From positions 3,472,001-3,536,000 of the forward strand of contig JACJYL010000001.1 of NCBI GenBank assembly GCA_020636105.1: a stretch of DNA of 64,000 bases, read 5' to 3'. How positions within the stretch are numbered: the first letter of the stretch is position 1; each line of letters opens with the position of its first letter. The notes below the pieces were generated by a model. That model searched no databases and was not told where the DNA came from. It saw only the letters and a list, made by a program, of their open reading frames with translations. Source of the stretch: Lewinellaceae bacterium. Its GTDB lineage: Bacteria > Bacteroidota > Bacteroidia > Chitinophagales > Saprospiraceae. This document shows positions 16,208 through 25,189 of this stretch, one piece after another. The translations under genes were made by a program, and so were the position numbers.

Positions 16208-19200
16208 CACTCTTTTTCCAGCAAATCAATCCGATTGCCAAAGATAAACTTAGGGGTGGAAGCGAAAAGCTTACGGTATATCGCCAGGGCCTGGTTCCTG
16301 TAATCCTTATTGGATTTATCCTGCTGATACAATTCAAAATAAGCGGCGGCTTTTTGTTGCTTGCCGGGTTGTTTTTCCAAAAGCGTTAAAATTACCTTAC
16401 GCGCCTGCTCCGGTTTTGACTTGAGGAAAAGAACTTTTGAATGTAATATCTGTGCCTCAAAAAAAAGATCGGGATTCGCCAGTGTGCCGGCCAGGGAAAG
16501 CGCTTCTTCGGTAAGGCTGTCAAGTTCTTCGGATTTATTAAGCGCCAGGAGCACTGCACCTTTTTCCACCAGGCTATAACCCAGTACGAGGCGGTTATTG
16601 ATCTTCCTGGTCACTTCGATGGCGCGGTCATAAAAATGCAACGACCGGTCGTATTGTCCCTGGAAATAAAAAATATCCCCAAGGGTATTGACGGCTTTGG
16701 CGATGCCTTTTTGGTAACCAAGTTGTTCGCAAAGCATAAGGTTTTTCTGAAGGTATTCGATGGCTTTGTGGAACTGCCCTTCGATGCTGAGTTGTTCCCC
16801 TATCAATCCCAGGGCAATGGCCGTTCCTTGCTTATCGCCCATTTCTTCACACAATTGAAGATCCTTATGGAAAAGATCCATTGCTTTTTCATAATCCCCT
16901 TTACCCTGGTAAACCGAACCGATGCAACCAATGGCAATGGAAGTGAGCAGCTTGTTGCCCAGTTCTTCACTAAGGGCCAGCCCTTTTTCAAAAGTTTCCA
17001 GAGCGGCATTGTAGTCTCCTTTTTCGAGAAAAACGATCCCCGTGTTGGTGTACAACACGGCCATCCCCGGTTTGTCTCCCTTTTTCCTAGCAATCTCGAG
17101 CTGTTTAAGCTGTACATTTATCCCATCATCGTAATTCCCCCTGTTCATATGAGTCAGTCCCAGGTTGGAAACGATGGGAGCCATCCCGCTCGTCGAATCC
17201 AGCTGATGATTAATATTTATACTCTGTTCAAAATAAGCCTTGGCTTCTTCATAATTACCTTGCCGGAAATGAAGGTCGCCAATATTGCCATAAACTTTTG
17301 CAATACCAATCTGATCCTTTGCTGTTTCAAACAGCCCGGCAGCCACCTGGAGTTTATTCATAGCTTCGGCGTATTCCCCTTTGAGCGTCATTACCCGCCC
17401 GATATTGTTGAGTACTCTGCCGGAAAGTATTTTATCTGCGGATTTATTGGCCAGTTTAAAAGCTTTGTTGAAAGACTGCTCACTTTCCGGCCATTGTCCG
17501 ATGATTTGCTGAATCTTTCCCATCTTAATATAGATCAGGCAAACCAGTTCGCGATCTTTTTTCTTATCCAGTTGTTGGATCAACTTGGAATAATATTCAA
17601 TAGCCTGTGCGTTTTGGTAATTGGCCCGGGCACGATCTCCGGCTTTCTGCAGGTATTCGGAGGTCTTCTCGGGCACTTCCGCCTGCTCATAATGAAAAGC
17701 CAGGTCAGCGTACCGTTCCTCAATTTCTTCTGAGAACAAATTCTCAATGGCCTCGGCGATCAGCCGGTGCAATTGCTTGAGCCGGGTATTCACCTGCATT
17801 CCGTAAACAGCCTCCCGCAATAATGAATGCCGGAATATGTACCTCAACTCATTCATCGCCCTCCATATCTGGACCCTTTCGGCAGATTTTATTTGCTGGT
17901 TGAGCAAAATGCCGGTGTCTCCGTTTTGCCGGATGAATTCATCCTGAACTTTCATGACCTCAGAAAGGATGGGCACTTCAAATTCCCTGCCGATCACTGC
18001 GGCGGCTTTGACGGTCTCCTTGACGAGATCGGAAAGGCGGTCAATACGGGCGGTGAGGATGGCATTGATGGAGTTTGACAATTTTATATTTTCATCTTTT
18101 ATGGTCCATTCCTTGCCTTTGAGTTCGAGTAATTTACTTTCCGAAAAGTATTCTATAATCTGTTCCAGGTAGAATGGATTATTGTTGGATGTACGCATGA
18201 GCAGGTCGAGGAACTCCTGTTTTATTTTCCCTCCAAGTATCGATTCGGCAAAAGAACGTACGGCATCCAGACTCAATGCCTTAAGAGATATTTCCAGCGT
18301 GGTCAGTTCATGTACTTCGACCAATTCCTTGTTGACTACATGTGAAGTAGAACCATCGTCATTAAACCGGGAAGTAACGATTAAAAAGATCGGGTATTTT
18401 CTCATTTGCCGGAGCAATTCCCGGAGTAGTTCATTAGAGTTTTCATCCGTCCAATGCCCATCTTCCAACTCAACAATAAGCGGGCTGCAAATGCTTTCGG
18501 CAATCAGGAGGTTGAGGGTGGCGGCAATGGTATTCTGGTAGCGTCCGGGGGCATCGAGCTGCTCCCACAGGGAATCCTCGTAATAAATGCCGAGCTGGGC
18601 CGCCAGGATGGAGGACGTTCTTTTTAATTCCTTGAGAATTTTTCCGTCATCGGCGGGGTTTTTCAACAGCTTTTCCTCCAGTTGCTCCAGCCGCGACTCA
18701 AAACTGCCCCGCTTATCGACAATCGTTGCATCGGGAGACTGATCGAAATAATTTTTCAGAAAATAGACAAAAGGGTTGAAAGGTTTACGAAGAATCTGGT
18801 CCGACTGGCAGGAATACCATTGGGTCCGCCCTTTTGCGGTGAGCCTGTTTTTCAGCTCATACATCAGGCGGCTTTTGCCCATCCCCGCTTCTCCAAACAC
18901 ATAAGCTACCCCCGGGCTTTTGCCCTTGAACAAAGGCTGAACAAACTCATGCAATTGCCGGAATTCATCTTCACGGCCGACAAACTTACTGTCGTAGGCC
19001 GGCCAGTCGTCAACACTGTGGCCGAGCAATTTGAAGGTTGGCACATCCCCCTGGATGCCCTTGTACTTTACATCCCCTTTATGGGAAAAAATAAACAGGC
19101 GGTTATGCTGAATCTCTTTATCCACTAAAACTTCTCCCCATTGAGCACTGGACATCAGCCTCGCGGCAAGGTTGACCCGGTTGCCCACACAGGCATACTG

Positions 19201-20223
19201 ACAACGTTCCAAACCACCAACGATACCGGTGAAGGCCGTACCGATGGTAATGCCTGCTTTGAATTTTAAGGTAGATTGATTTTGCAACGGCTGGAGATCC
19301 TCCCTCAGCGCCAGGATGAATTCCAGGGCGCGTTCCACACTGTTTTCAAAAGTTATGGGCGCCCCAAAGAAAATGGCCATCACACCGCCTTTATCCCCGA
19401 AATCTATTTCCTTGAAATATCCTGAGAAATTCTTGACCTGGTCCAAAACGATGGTGGAAAACTCATCCAGCAAATCATGGGTACCTACTCCGGAAAATGA
19501 AATAAAAACCGAAATGATCGTCCGGAATTCACCGTCCCCTCTTGAGTCGAGTACTATTTTAGGATAAAATTTGAGCGCAGATTTCCTGTCTAAATCAGGC
19601 AGGTCAATCAGCCCGTCAATTTTGGGAAGGGTTATTTTCCCTCGTTCAAGTTTATAATAGGGTTGTTTAATCTTACGAAAGGAAAAACCTTTCTGCTCCA
19701 GCCGCCCTTTGAGTTGTTCATCTAAAATGACCTCCTGGTTGTCGGCCTCATTCTGACCGTAGGCACAATGATCAATGGGGGCTCCCCTGAAGTAAAAAGC
19801 TTTTCGTTTTTTTCCGGTAATGCCCCATTCAACTTCCCCCACGGAAAGGCCCACTTTGATGCCAATGGTAAATTCTTCGAACTCAAATTTCCGGTGACTG
19901 AAAAGTTCGCAGGCCAGCAGGGCCGTTTCGATGAGTTCCTCCGGGCCATGGAGGTCTTCTTCCCGAAAGATAGCCGTAAAGGAATCGCCTGCAAAATAAG
20001 GGATGAAACCTTTCCGGGCATAAACCAGGTTAACAAGCGGGGTAAATATCTCGTTCAGGATATTGGACAAACGTTCCGAGCCGTTGCTGCCCTCGCGCAT
20101 CAGGGCCTCAGTAATAGCCGTAAAGCCCGAGAGGTCGACAAACATCGTATAGGCTGACAGGTAGCCGTGTTGTTCGCCACTCAGGTGTTTTTGTTCAATA
20201 AAATATGGAATGAGATTTTTCAT
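16207..20223 (-). CDS. tandem class III cyclase / AAA ATPase / TPR signalling protein
   Basis: Start set at 20223 (MKNLIPYFIEQKHLSGE); the frame is open 36 codons further, but those residues are unlike the family. 1338 residues. First cyclase-homology domain (about 20-210) has both metal Asps: TMFVDLSGFTAITE and YFAGDSFTAIF. Second domain (about 235-420) lacks the first Asp (VFISFSGVG) but keeps the transition-state Asn/Arg in YACVGNRVNLAARL. The two would thus make one composite active site, as in mammalian soluble adenylyl cyclase. Then an AAA/STAND-like ATPase with Walker A GEAGMGKSRL near 445 and VELEDGHW for Walker B, and about ten TPR units from residue 880 on. No membrane segments. Single gene, convergent with the PKD protein. 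Confidence 0.85.
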   Translation of the reverse strand: MKNLIPYFIEQKHLSGEQHGYLSAYTMFVDLSGFTAITEALMREGSNGSERLSNILNEIFTPLVNLVYARKGFIPYFAGDSFTAIFREEDLHGPEELIETALLACELFSHRKFEFEEFTIGIKVGLSVGEVEWGITGKKRKAFYFRGAPIDHCAYGQNEADNQEVILDEQLKGRLEQKGFSFRKIKQPYYKLERGKITLPKIDGLIDLPDLDRKSALKFYPKIVLDSRGDGEFRTIISVFISFSGVGTHDLLDEFSTIVLDQVKNFSGYFKEIDFGDKGGVMAIFFGAPITFENSVERALEFILALREDLQPLQNQSTLKFKAGITIGTAFTGIVGGLERCQYACVGNRVNLAARLMSSAQWGEVLVDKEIQHNRLFIFSHKGDVKYKGIQGDVPTFKLLGHSVDDWPAYDSKFVGREDEFRQLHEFVQPLFKGKSPGVAYVFGEAGMGKSRLMYELKNRLTAKGRTQWYSCQSDQILRKPFNPFVYFLKNYFDQSPDATIVDKRGSFESRLEQLEEKLLKNPADDGKILKELKRTSSILAAQLGIYYEDSLWEQLDAPGRYQNTIAATLNLLIAESICSPLIVELEDGHWTDENSNELLRELLRQMRKYPIFLIVTSRFNDDGSTSHVVNKELVEVHELTTLEISLKALSLDAVRSFAESILGGKIKQEFLDLLMRTSNNNPFYLEQIIEYFSESKLLELKGKEWTIKDENIKLSNSINAILTARIDRLSDLVKETVKAAAVIGREFEVPILSEVMKVQDEFIRQNGDTGILLNQQIKSAERVQIWRAMNELRYIFRHSLLREAVYGMQVNTRLKQLHRLIAEAIENLFSEEIEERYADLAFHYEQAEVPEKTSEYLQKAGDRARANYQNAQAIEYYSKLIQQLDKKKDRELVCLIYIKMGKIQQIIGQWPESEQSFNKAFKLANKSADKILSGRVLNNIGRVMTLKGEYAEAMNKLQVAAGLFETAKDQIGIAKVYGNIGDLHFRQGNYEEAKAYFEQSININHQLDSTSGMAPIVSNLGLTHMNRGNYDDGINVQLKQLEIARKKGDKPGMAVLYTNTGIVFLEKGDYNAALETFEKGLALSEELGNKLLTSIAIGCIGSVYQGKGDYEKAMDLFHKDLQLCEEMGDKQGTAIALGLIGEQLSIEGQFHKAIEYLQKNLMLCEQLGYQKGIAKAVNTLGDIFYFQGQYDRSLHFYDRAIEVTRKINNRLVLGYSLVEKGAVLLALNKSEELDSLTEEALSLAGTLANPDLFFEAQILHSKVLFLKSKPEQARKVILTLLEKQPGKQQKAAAYFELYQQDKSNKDYRNQALAIYRKLFASTPKFIFGNRIDLLEKE

Positions 20224-20361
20224 AAAAAAATTGAGTGGAAAATTACAAAGAATCCCTTGAAGAAAAAGGTAAAATTTAAAATAATAAATTAAAAAGGAGA
20301 AAGAATTGGTGGTCAGATCATACAAAACCATGAAAGGAAATTGGGAAATGGTGATGGTATT

Positions 20362-20487
20362 TGATGTCCAAAGCTTGTCGACAATAAAATAAAAAAAGGT
20401 CGATCGGTTAAGCGTTTTCGCTTAAGCGGGTTATGCTTGCAGGACTTGCAGCCTGTCCAAAGCCAGGTGAATCTGGGCGTTAGAAAA
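20362..20487 (+). repeat. structured intergenic repeat, family A copy 1
   Basis: This is the main content of the 20332-20670 gap. It begins TGATGTCCAAAGCTTG, has TCGAC..GGTCGA arms around an A-rich loop, a second hairpin TTAAGCG-TTTT-CGCTTAA, then GGGTTATGCTTGCAGG and a tail ending GCGTTAGAAAA. Copies 2 and 3 follow in the same orientation after the next two genes. Downstream at 20505-20538 is a GC-rich hairpin (GGGCC-GTA-GGCCC) of no clear role. Confidence 0.7.
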
Positions 20488-20670
20488 AACCCCGGATAAC
20501 CAGAGCGGAGCGGGCCGTAGGCCCCTCGCTCGACCAAATCCTCTGCAACACAATAATTACGTCCAAAAAAAGACTTGCGCCCTCAGGAAATATTATTTAA
20601 CTTGTTGATAAATAGTGGTCAGCATCTAAAGTGGACACTTAAATTCTTAACCAACACCTAATTAAAATCC

Positions 20671-22026
20671 ATGACTACAAGAAGAGATTTCATTCGAAAA
20701 ACCGCCATAGTATCCACAGGAATGTTAATGGCAAATTCATCATTTGGGGCGATCCACATCGGCAGGAAGCCCAAAGTGATCATTATTGGAGCAGGGTTCG
20801 CGGGATTGTCTGCAGCCTATTATCTTCATAAAAAAAATATTGAATTTATAGTACTGGAATCAAGAGACAGGATTGGAGGTCGTGTTTTTTCGCATACGAT
20901 GGATAAAAATGAGCACCTTGTGGTTGAATTGGGAGCCGAATGGGTTGGGGCATCACATGAGCGGTTAATTGACTTAACTCAAGAGATGGGGCTTACCCTT
21001 GAAAACAACCAGTTTGATACCCATCTGATTTACAAAGGGGGCTATTTTAAGCAAAATGAGTGGGATTATTCAGCCGCCTGGAAAACCAAGTTCGAAAGTT
21101 TGCTAAAAGACTACCAGCATATGACAGAACGGGACAAAAAGAAACTGGACAAAATAGATTGGTGGCGTTATCTTGTAAATAATGGCTGTGACGGACGAGA
21201 TCTTGACATAAGAGAATTATTGGACAGTACAGATTTTGGAGAGACCATCAGGTCTGTGTCCGCCTTTTCAGCCTTGGCAGAGTATGCTGAAAGCAGTCCC
21301 AAAAATGAGATGGACTATAAAATAAAGGGAGGCAATGCCCTTTTGGCAGAAAAACTGGCCGATAAGATAGGAAGGGATAAAATTAAAACCAGCTGTAAAG
21401 TTGGACGAATCGTTCAGGGAAAGAAAGTAAACGTTTATTGCTTAACCGGAGAAACCTTTGAGGCCGATAAAATTATATGTACCGTGCCTACATTTGCCGC
21501 TAAGAAGATAAAATGGGAGCCTTCTTTACCCCCGGAAATGAGCATGGCCATGGATCAGTTACAATATGCGAGAATCAATAAGAACCCTGTGTTATTCAAC
21601 AATAGATTCTGGAAGGACGAGCGTTTTGATATGGTGACAGATACTCCCGCACACTATTTGTACCACGCCACAAAAAACCAATTGTCACAAAAAGGGGTAT
21701 TGATCTCCTATACCATTGGAGATAAGGCCGCTGTCATTGCAAACCAATCCGATGACTGGAAAGCCAATATGTTACAACAATCCTTATCCCCCTATTTTGG
21801 CGACATAAAGAGCATGATCGAAAAACAGGTTAATTATTATTGGGGGGTGGATGAGTATTCAAAAGGCGCTTATGCCATTTATGGAAAAGGGCAATGGTAC
21901 GGCATTCAGCCGATTTTAAATAAACCCTTTTTAAACACCCATTTCGCAGGGGAACATTTAGCGGACTGGCAAGGCTTTATGGAAGGAGCCATCAATACAG
22001 GGGAGGATGCTGCAGCTGCGATTTAA
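20671..22026 (+). CDS. Tat-exported FAD-dependent amine oxidase
   Basis: 451 residues. It begins TTRRDFIRK, a twin-arginine signal, with a hydrophobic run to about residue 27. Next come the FAD dinucleotide fold VIIIGAGFAGLSAAYY (about 35-50), ESRDRIGGRVFS (the GG motif) and ELGAEWVG of the flavin monoamine oxidase family. The C-terminal FAD contact HFAGEHLADWQGFMEGAINTG is intact. The enzyme would oxidise a primary or secondary amine to the imine, giving H2O2, in the periplasm after export folded. It stands alone between two copies of an intergenic repeat, which suggests acquisition as a unit. The substrate is unknown. Confidence 0.82.
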   Translation: MTTRRDFIRKTAIVSTGMLMANSSFGAIHIGRKPKVIIIGAGFAGLSAAYYLHKKNIEFIVLESRDRIGGRVFSHTMDKNEHLVVELGAEWVGASHERLIDLTQEMGLTLENNQFDTHLIYKGGYFKQNEWDYSAAWKTKFESLLKDYQHMTERDKKKLDKIDWWRYLVNNGCDGRDLDIRELLDSTDFGETIRSVSAFSALAEYAESSPKNEMDYKIKGGNALLAEKLADKIGRDKIKTSCKVGRIVQGKKVNVYCLTGETFEADKIICTVPTFAAKKIKWEPSLPPEMSMAMDQLQYARINKNPVLFNNRFWKDERFDMVTDTPAHYLYHATKNQLSQKGVLISYTIGDKAAVIANQSDDWKANMLQQSLSPYFGDIKSMIEKQVNYYWGVDEYSKGAYAIYGKGQWYGIQPILNKPFLNTHFAGEHLADWQGFMEGAINTGEDAAAAI

Positions 22027-22046
22027 GTAGTTTTCGGCTTACCCCC

Positions 22047-22116
22047 TGATGGCCGAAGCATATCGACAAAAAAATAAAAAAAGGCCGATCGGTTTAGCGT
22101 TTTCGCTTAATCGGGG
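22047..22116 (+). repeat. structured intergenic repeat, family A copy 2 (truncated)
   Basis: TGATGGCCGAAGCATATCGAC, an A-rich loop, GGCCGATCGGTTTAGCG-TTTT-CGCTTAATCGGGG. It lacks the tail after the second hairpin that copies 1 and 3 have. It starts 20 bp behind the amine oxidase stop. Confidence 0.7.
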
Positions 22117-22151
22117 CAATTATTATTGTTACAACGCTATCAAGCTGTCAA

Positions 22152-22676
22152 ATGAATAAAAAAGAAATCTTGAAGACGGTATATAACTACTACCCTAAGA
22201 ATATTCCTTCTCATGATATTTTGTACAAAAAATCTATAGAATATCAAAGATTAAAAGTTATTCTTGAAGCCCCCCCTCATAAGGAGGCTGCTACAAATTT
22301 ATTTGATGAGTTGGTTGTTAAGTATGGTGATAAATGCGTTAAGGATATGACTCTTTTTGGATGGGGAAACCCTTGTTATCATTTTCGGGTAAGCATTTTA
22401 GATAAAGAAAAAAAATGGAATACATATGTTATTTTCATTAGTGTAATAAGCGATTATTATTACATTTATCTAAATGATGATCTATGGAGGATAAAAAATC
22501 TAAAAAATAACGAGGATTTCAGAGAAATAAATAAAATTGTAGGGAAAAACTTCTCAAACCATAAGGAGCTTAAGCCTTTAGTTGCAAAGAGTATCATTCC
22601 AGATATTGATTATGGACATAAATACTTTGGAGAAGTAACGATACTCCATTGTTTATTTACTGATCATATATACTGA
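22152..22676 (+). CDS. hypothetical protein between repeat copies
   Basis: 174 residues that I do not recognise. It is visibly AT-richer than its neighbours, with many Lys, Asn, Ile and Tyr codons. The protein has no signal peptide; the middle has a hydrophobic beta-like run YVIFISVISDYYYIYLND and the end is rich in Tyr and His. The size and the lone accessory setting resemble immunity-type or small accessory proteins, but there is no motif to prove this. It is framed by copies 2 and 3 of repeat family A. Composition unlike the rest of the window suggests transfer from elsewhere. Confidence 0.6.
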   Translation: MNKKEILKTVYNYYPKNIPSHDILYKKSIEYQRLKVILEAPPHKEAATNLFDELVVKYGDKCVKDMTLFGWGNPCYHFRVSILDKEKKWNTYVIFISVISDYYYIYLNDDLWRIKNLKNNEDFREINKIVGKNFSNHKELKPLVAKSIIPDIDYGHKYFGEVTILHCLFTDHIY

Positions 22677-22686
22677 TCCCCCCCCC

Positions 22687-22701
22687 TGATGGCCGAAGCA
22701 T
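22687..22701 (+). repeat. repeat family A, 5' fragment
   Basis: TGATGGCCGAAGCAT, the opening of the family A repeat, is followed by unrelated sequence with its own inverted pair (GGTCAAGGC..GCTTTGACC, 22718-22739). It lies 10 bp after the hypothetical gene and 50 bp before the full copy 3. Confidence 0.55.
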
Positions 22702-22751
22702 GTCACACTAGTCGATGGTCAAGGCTTAAAGCTTTGACCGGAATATGCCCC

Positions 22752-22875
22752 TGATGTCCGAAGCATATCGACCAAAAAAAAAAAAGGTCGATCGGTTTAG
22801 CGTTTTCGCTTAATCGGGTTATGCTTGTAGAACTTGTAGCCTGTCTAAAGCCAGGTAAACCTGTGCCTTAGAAAA
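22752..22875 (+). repeat. structured intergenic repeat, family A copy 3 (full)
   Basis: TGATGTCCGAAGCATATCGACC, a 12-A loop, GGTCGA, then CGGTTTAGCG-TTTT-CGCTTAATCGG, GTTATGCTTG and a tail ending GCCTTAGAAAA. AAGCATA and TATGCTT can close a stem around two inner hairpins, so the folded form would be a four-way junction. Copy 1 has the same plan. Confidence 0.7.
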
Positions 22876-22897
22876 TACACAGACAAAGAAACGAAAA

Positions 22898-22928
22898 CAA
22901 AAAGCCTGGCCGCGCGCCGGGCTTTTTG
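22898..22928. terminator. strong GC hairpin flanked by A and T tracts
   Basis: CAAAAAGCC-TGGC..GCC-G-GGCTTTTTG forms a long stem with a T run on the plus side and, by symmetry, on the minus side. It is a likely bidirectional terminator inside the 22677-23629 non-coding stretch. Confidence 0.6.
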
Positions 22929-23110
22929 CCTTCAGGTAGAACGACAATCGGTGGACTGTGGATTTTCGTAATACTATTGATATATTGATTTGTGATGCAG
23001 AAAGAGTTATTTTTGGCCAGATGGCATGACGAGCGTATGGGGTCGAAGTTTAAAGCCTGTCTTCAGCGTCATCAGGCAGGCTGCGACCATCGGCTTTTTG
23101 TTTTTTTTTT

Positions 23111-23134
23111 GAATATGCTTCGGAGATCGGGGTA
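23111..23134 (-). repeat. repeat family A, inverted degenerate fragment
   Basis: The complement of this stretch reads CTTACCCCGATCTCCGAAGC, close to the CTTACCCCCTGATGGCCGAAGC that opens copy 2. It directly abuts the family B element. Confidence 0.45.
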
Positions 23135-23478
23135 AGTACTTGGACAAATTAAATGAACAATGAATTATCTTTAGCTACCCCGACCTTATTGGTTTTTAAA
23201 AATTAACCTACGAATTAAAATTAGGTGCAGAGCACCTTAATCTGTGTTGGCAAAGAAAGGAAAAGGAGATTCAAGGTGCAGCGCACCGCAACCTAAATCT
23301 TCGAACATCGAAAAAATGTGGCGGTGCGCTGCACCTTAGATAGATTTTAAAATTTTTTTACAACAAATTTATCGGTGCTCTGCACCTATTACAAAATTCG
23401 GCGGTTATTAAATCAAATTCAATAAGGTCGGCGTAGCTGAGTCTTTTGGTTTTATTCGTTAAAATTGTTCTGTTACTT
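23135..23478. repeat. nested-palindrome element, family B copy 1
   Basis: Outer arms AGCTACCCCGACCTTATTG (23173-23191) and CAATAAGGTCGGCGTAGCT (23419-23437) pair with one mismatch. Inside are a perfect 15-bp pair (23222-23236 with 23374-23388) and a perfect 17-bp pair (23273-23289 with 23321-23337), both built on GGTGCAGMGCACC palindromes. The outer 50-60 bases on each side are shared with a second copy at 47767-48021 in opposite orientation. No coding frame is visible. It resembles a non-autonomous transposable element. Confidence 0.7.
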
Positions 23479-23629
23479 AAGCCTCCTGCCATTTCCTCCT
23501 CATCCACTTATCGTCGAATAATATTTCCGCCAATCGAATAATCCTACCCTTTGATATAATTAATTCGCTGTTTGATAGACAGTGTTTTAGTATTGTGCAT
23601 TCTAATAAGGACAAACGGAAAAATTTAAC

Positions 23630-25075
23630 ATGATGCGAAAAATACTTTTGATCACCGCAGTGATCTTCTTTGTTGTTGCCCAATCTTCTGCACAACAAAG
23701 CTGGTCTCTCGAGAAATGTATCAACCACGCCCTTGAAAATAACTTAATGCTCAAAATGGCCGAGACGAATATTGCCGGGGCCGAATTGAATTTAAAACAG
23801 GATAAAGCTGCCCGAATGCCGCGTCTGAGTGCTTCCACGAATGCGGGGTTGCAGTTGGGACGTACCATTGACCCGACCACCAACGCTTTTGACAACCAGA
23901 CCATCGGTTTTAACACCTTTGGCCTGAATGCCAGCGCTACCCTTTATAACGGTAATGCCATCAATAATTCTATTAAAAAAAGTAACCTGGACCTGGAAGC
24001 CGCCAGACTGGATGGTCAAAAATCCTCCAATGACCTGGCTTTGAGTGTTGCCAATGCCTATCTTTCGATTTTGCTGGCCGACGAACAATTGAGGAATACC
24101 GAAAAGAGACTGGAATTGTCGAGAGAGCAGTTGGCACAAACCGACAAACTCATCCAGGCTGGTTCCCTTCCGGAAAACAACCGCCTCGACTTTTTGTCCA
24201 GAATCGCCCAGGATGAACAATTGCTCATCGAAGCCCAAAACCTGTTGGCCACTTCGTACCTCAACATAAAACAACTGCTGGAACTGGAACCCGGCACGCC
24301 GTTCGACATCGCGAAACCTTCAGTCTCGGTGCCTGTCGATGATCCCGACCAATACAAATTGGAAGAAGTTTATGCCACCGCTCTCGGATTGCAGCCGGGT
24401 GTTCGTGCCGCTGAATTACGCATCGAAAGCGCTCACCTGAACGAATCCATCGCCAAAGCCGGCTTATTGCCTTCTGTGTCTGTTTTCGGCGGCCTGAGTG
24501 CTAATTATTCAAGCATTTCAAAGGATTATGCCAATCCTGATTTGAGCAATGCGACCCTGGTTCAGGGGCCCTCAGTTCCTGTTATTATTAACGGAGAGGA
24601 TGCTACTGTATCTCAATATCAATACGAGGGAATCATTTACCCTGAAAAGCCTTATTTCAACCAGCTTTCAGAAAACTTTGGCCAGAATATCGGCATCAAC
24701 ATCAGCATCCCGATCTACAGCAACGGCCTCAATCGTATCAACCTGCAAAGAGCCCGACTCAACTCCATCAACCAGGAAATAGGCAGCCTTCAAACCAAAA
24801 ACAACCTGAAAGCCGATATTCAGTTGTCGATATCCAATGCACGCTCAGGAAAAAGGTCTTACCAGGCGGCACTCAGATCCCTCGAAGCGGCACAAGCGGC
24901 TTATGAAAATGCCAAAAAAAGATTCGACCTCGGGTCCATTAGCACCTTTGAATTCTCCACAGCACGAAATACTTTTGACCAGGCGGAAGTCAGCCTGATC
25001 AGAGCAAAATACCAGTATATTTTCTTCCTCAAAGTAGTCGATTTTTACCTGGGCAAAGAAATTGTACTGGATTAA
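23630..25075 (+). CDS. TolC-family outer membrane efflux protein
   Basis: 481 residues with a signal peptide ending near SSAQQ (about residue 23). The two outer-membrane-efflux repeats are visible as alternating coiled-coil stretches (SLEKCINHALENNLMLKMAETNI near 25 and NARSGKRSYQAALRSLEAAQAAYENAKKRFDLG near 400) with strand regions between. It forms the trimeric channel through which an inner-membrane pump exports its substrate. The membrane fusion protein follows after 114 bp. No pump gene (ABC, RND or MFS) follows in this window, so the partner is elsewhere. The family opening WSLEKCI is typical of Bacteroidota TolC homologues. Confidence 0.87.
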   Translation: MMRKILLITAVIFFVVAQSSAQQSWSLEKCINHALENNLMLKMAETNIAGAELNLKQDKAARMPRLSASTNAGLQLGRTIDPTTNAFDNQTIGFNTFGLNASATLYNGNAINNSIKKSNLDLEAARLDGQKSSNDLALSVANAYLSILLADEQLRNTEKRLELSREQLAQTDKLIQAGSLPENNRLDFLSRIAQDEQLLIEAQNLLATSYLNIKQLLELEPGTPFDIAKPSVSVPVDDPDQYKLEEVYATALGLQPGVRAAELRIESAHLNESIAKAGLLPSVSVFGGLSANYSSISKDYANPDLSNATLVQGPSVPVIINGEDATVSQYQYEGIIYPEKPYFNQLSENFGQNIGINISIPIYSNGLNRINLQRARLNSINQEIGSLQTKNNLKADIQLSISNARSGKRSYQAALRSLEAAQAAYENAKKRFDLGSISTFEFSTARNTFDQAEVSLIRAKYQYIFFLKVVDFYLGKEIVLD

Positions 25076-25189
25076 TTTATCACCCAAAAAAATTAAAAAA
25101 ATGCTTCATTCTGTGTTCGGATAATTACATCGGTTAACGAATGAGGAAAGCAAATTTTAAAATAGCATAAACAAAAATAAAGTATTACA

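Noticed and set aside
16636..17733. Long open frame on the plus strand opposite the cyclase gene (365 codons)
   Set aside because: It lies wholly inside a well supported gene; the translation has no family features and the TPR-rich opposite strand explains the openness.
20224..20331. 36 extra N-terminal codons for the cyclase protein
   Set aside because: The stretch is Phe-rich low-complexity sequence in AT-rich DNA and ends directly before a good ATG.
20362..22875. Integron attC sites behind each cassette gene
   Set aside because: The tails end in GTTAG-like sequence, but no matching RYYYAAC core lies at the proper distance and no integrase is in the window; the repeats were kept as an unexplained family.
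22752..22875. tRNA-like gene suggested by the cloverleaf fold
   Set aside because: There is no acceptor/T-arm sequence (GTTCGA) or anticodon loop, and the loops are A-rich.
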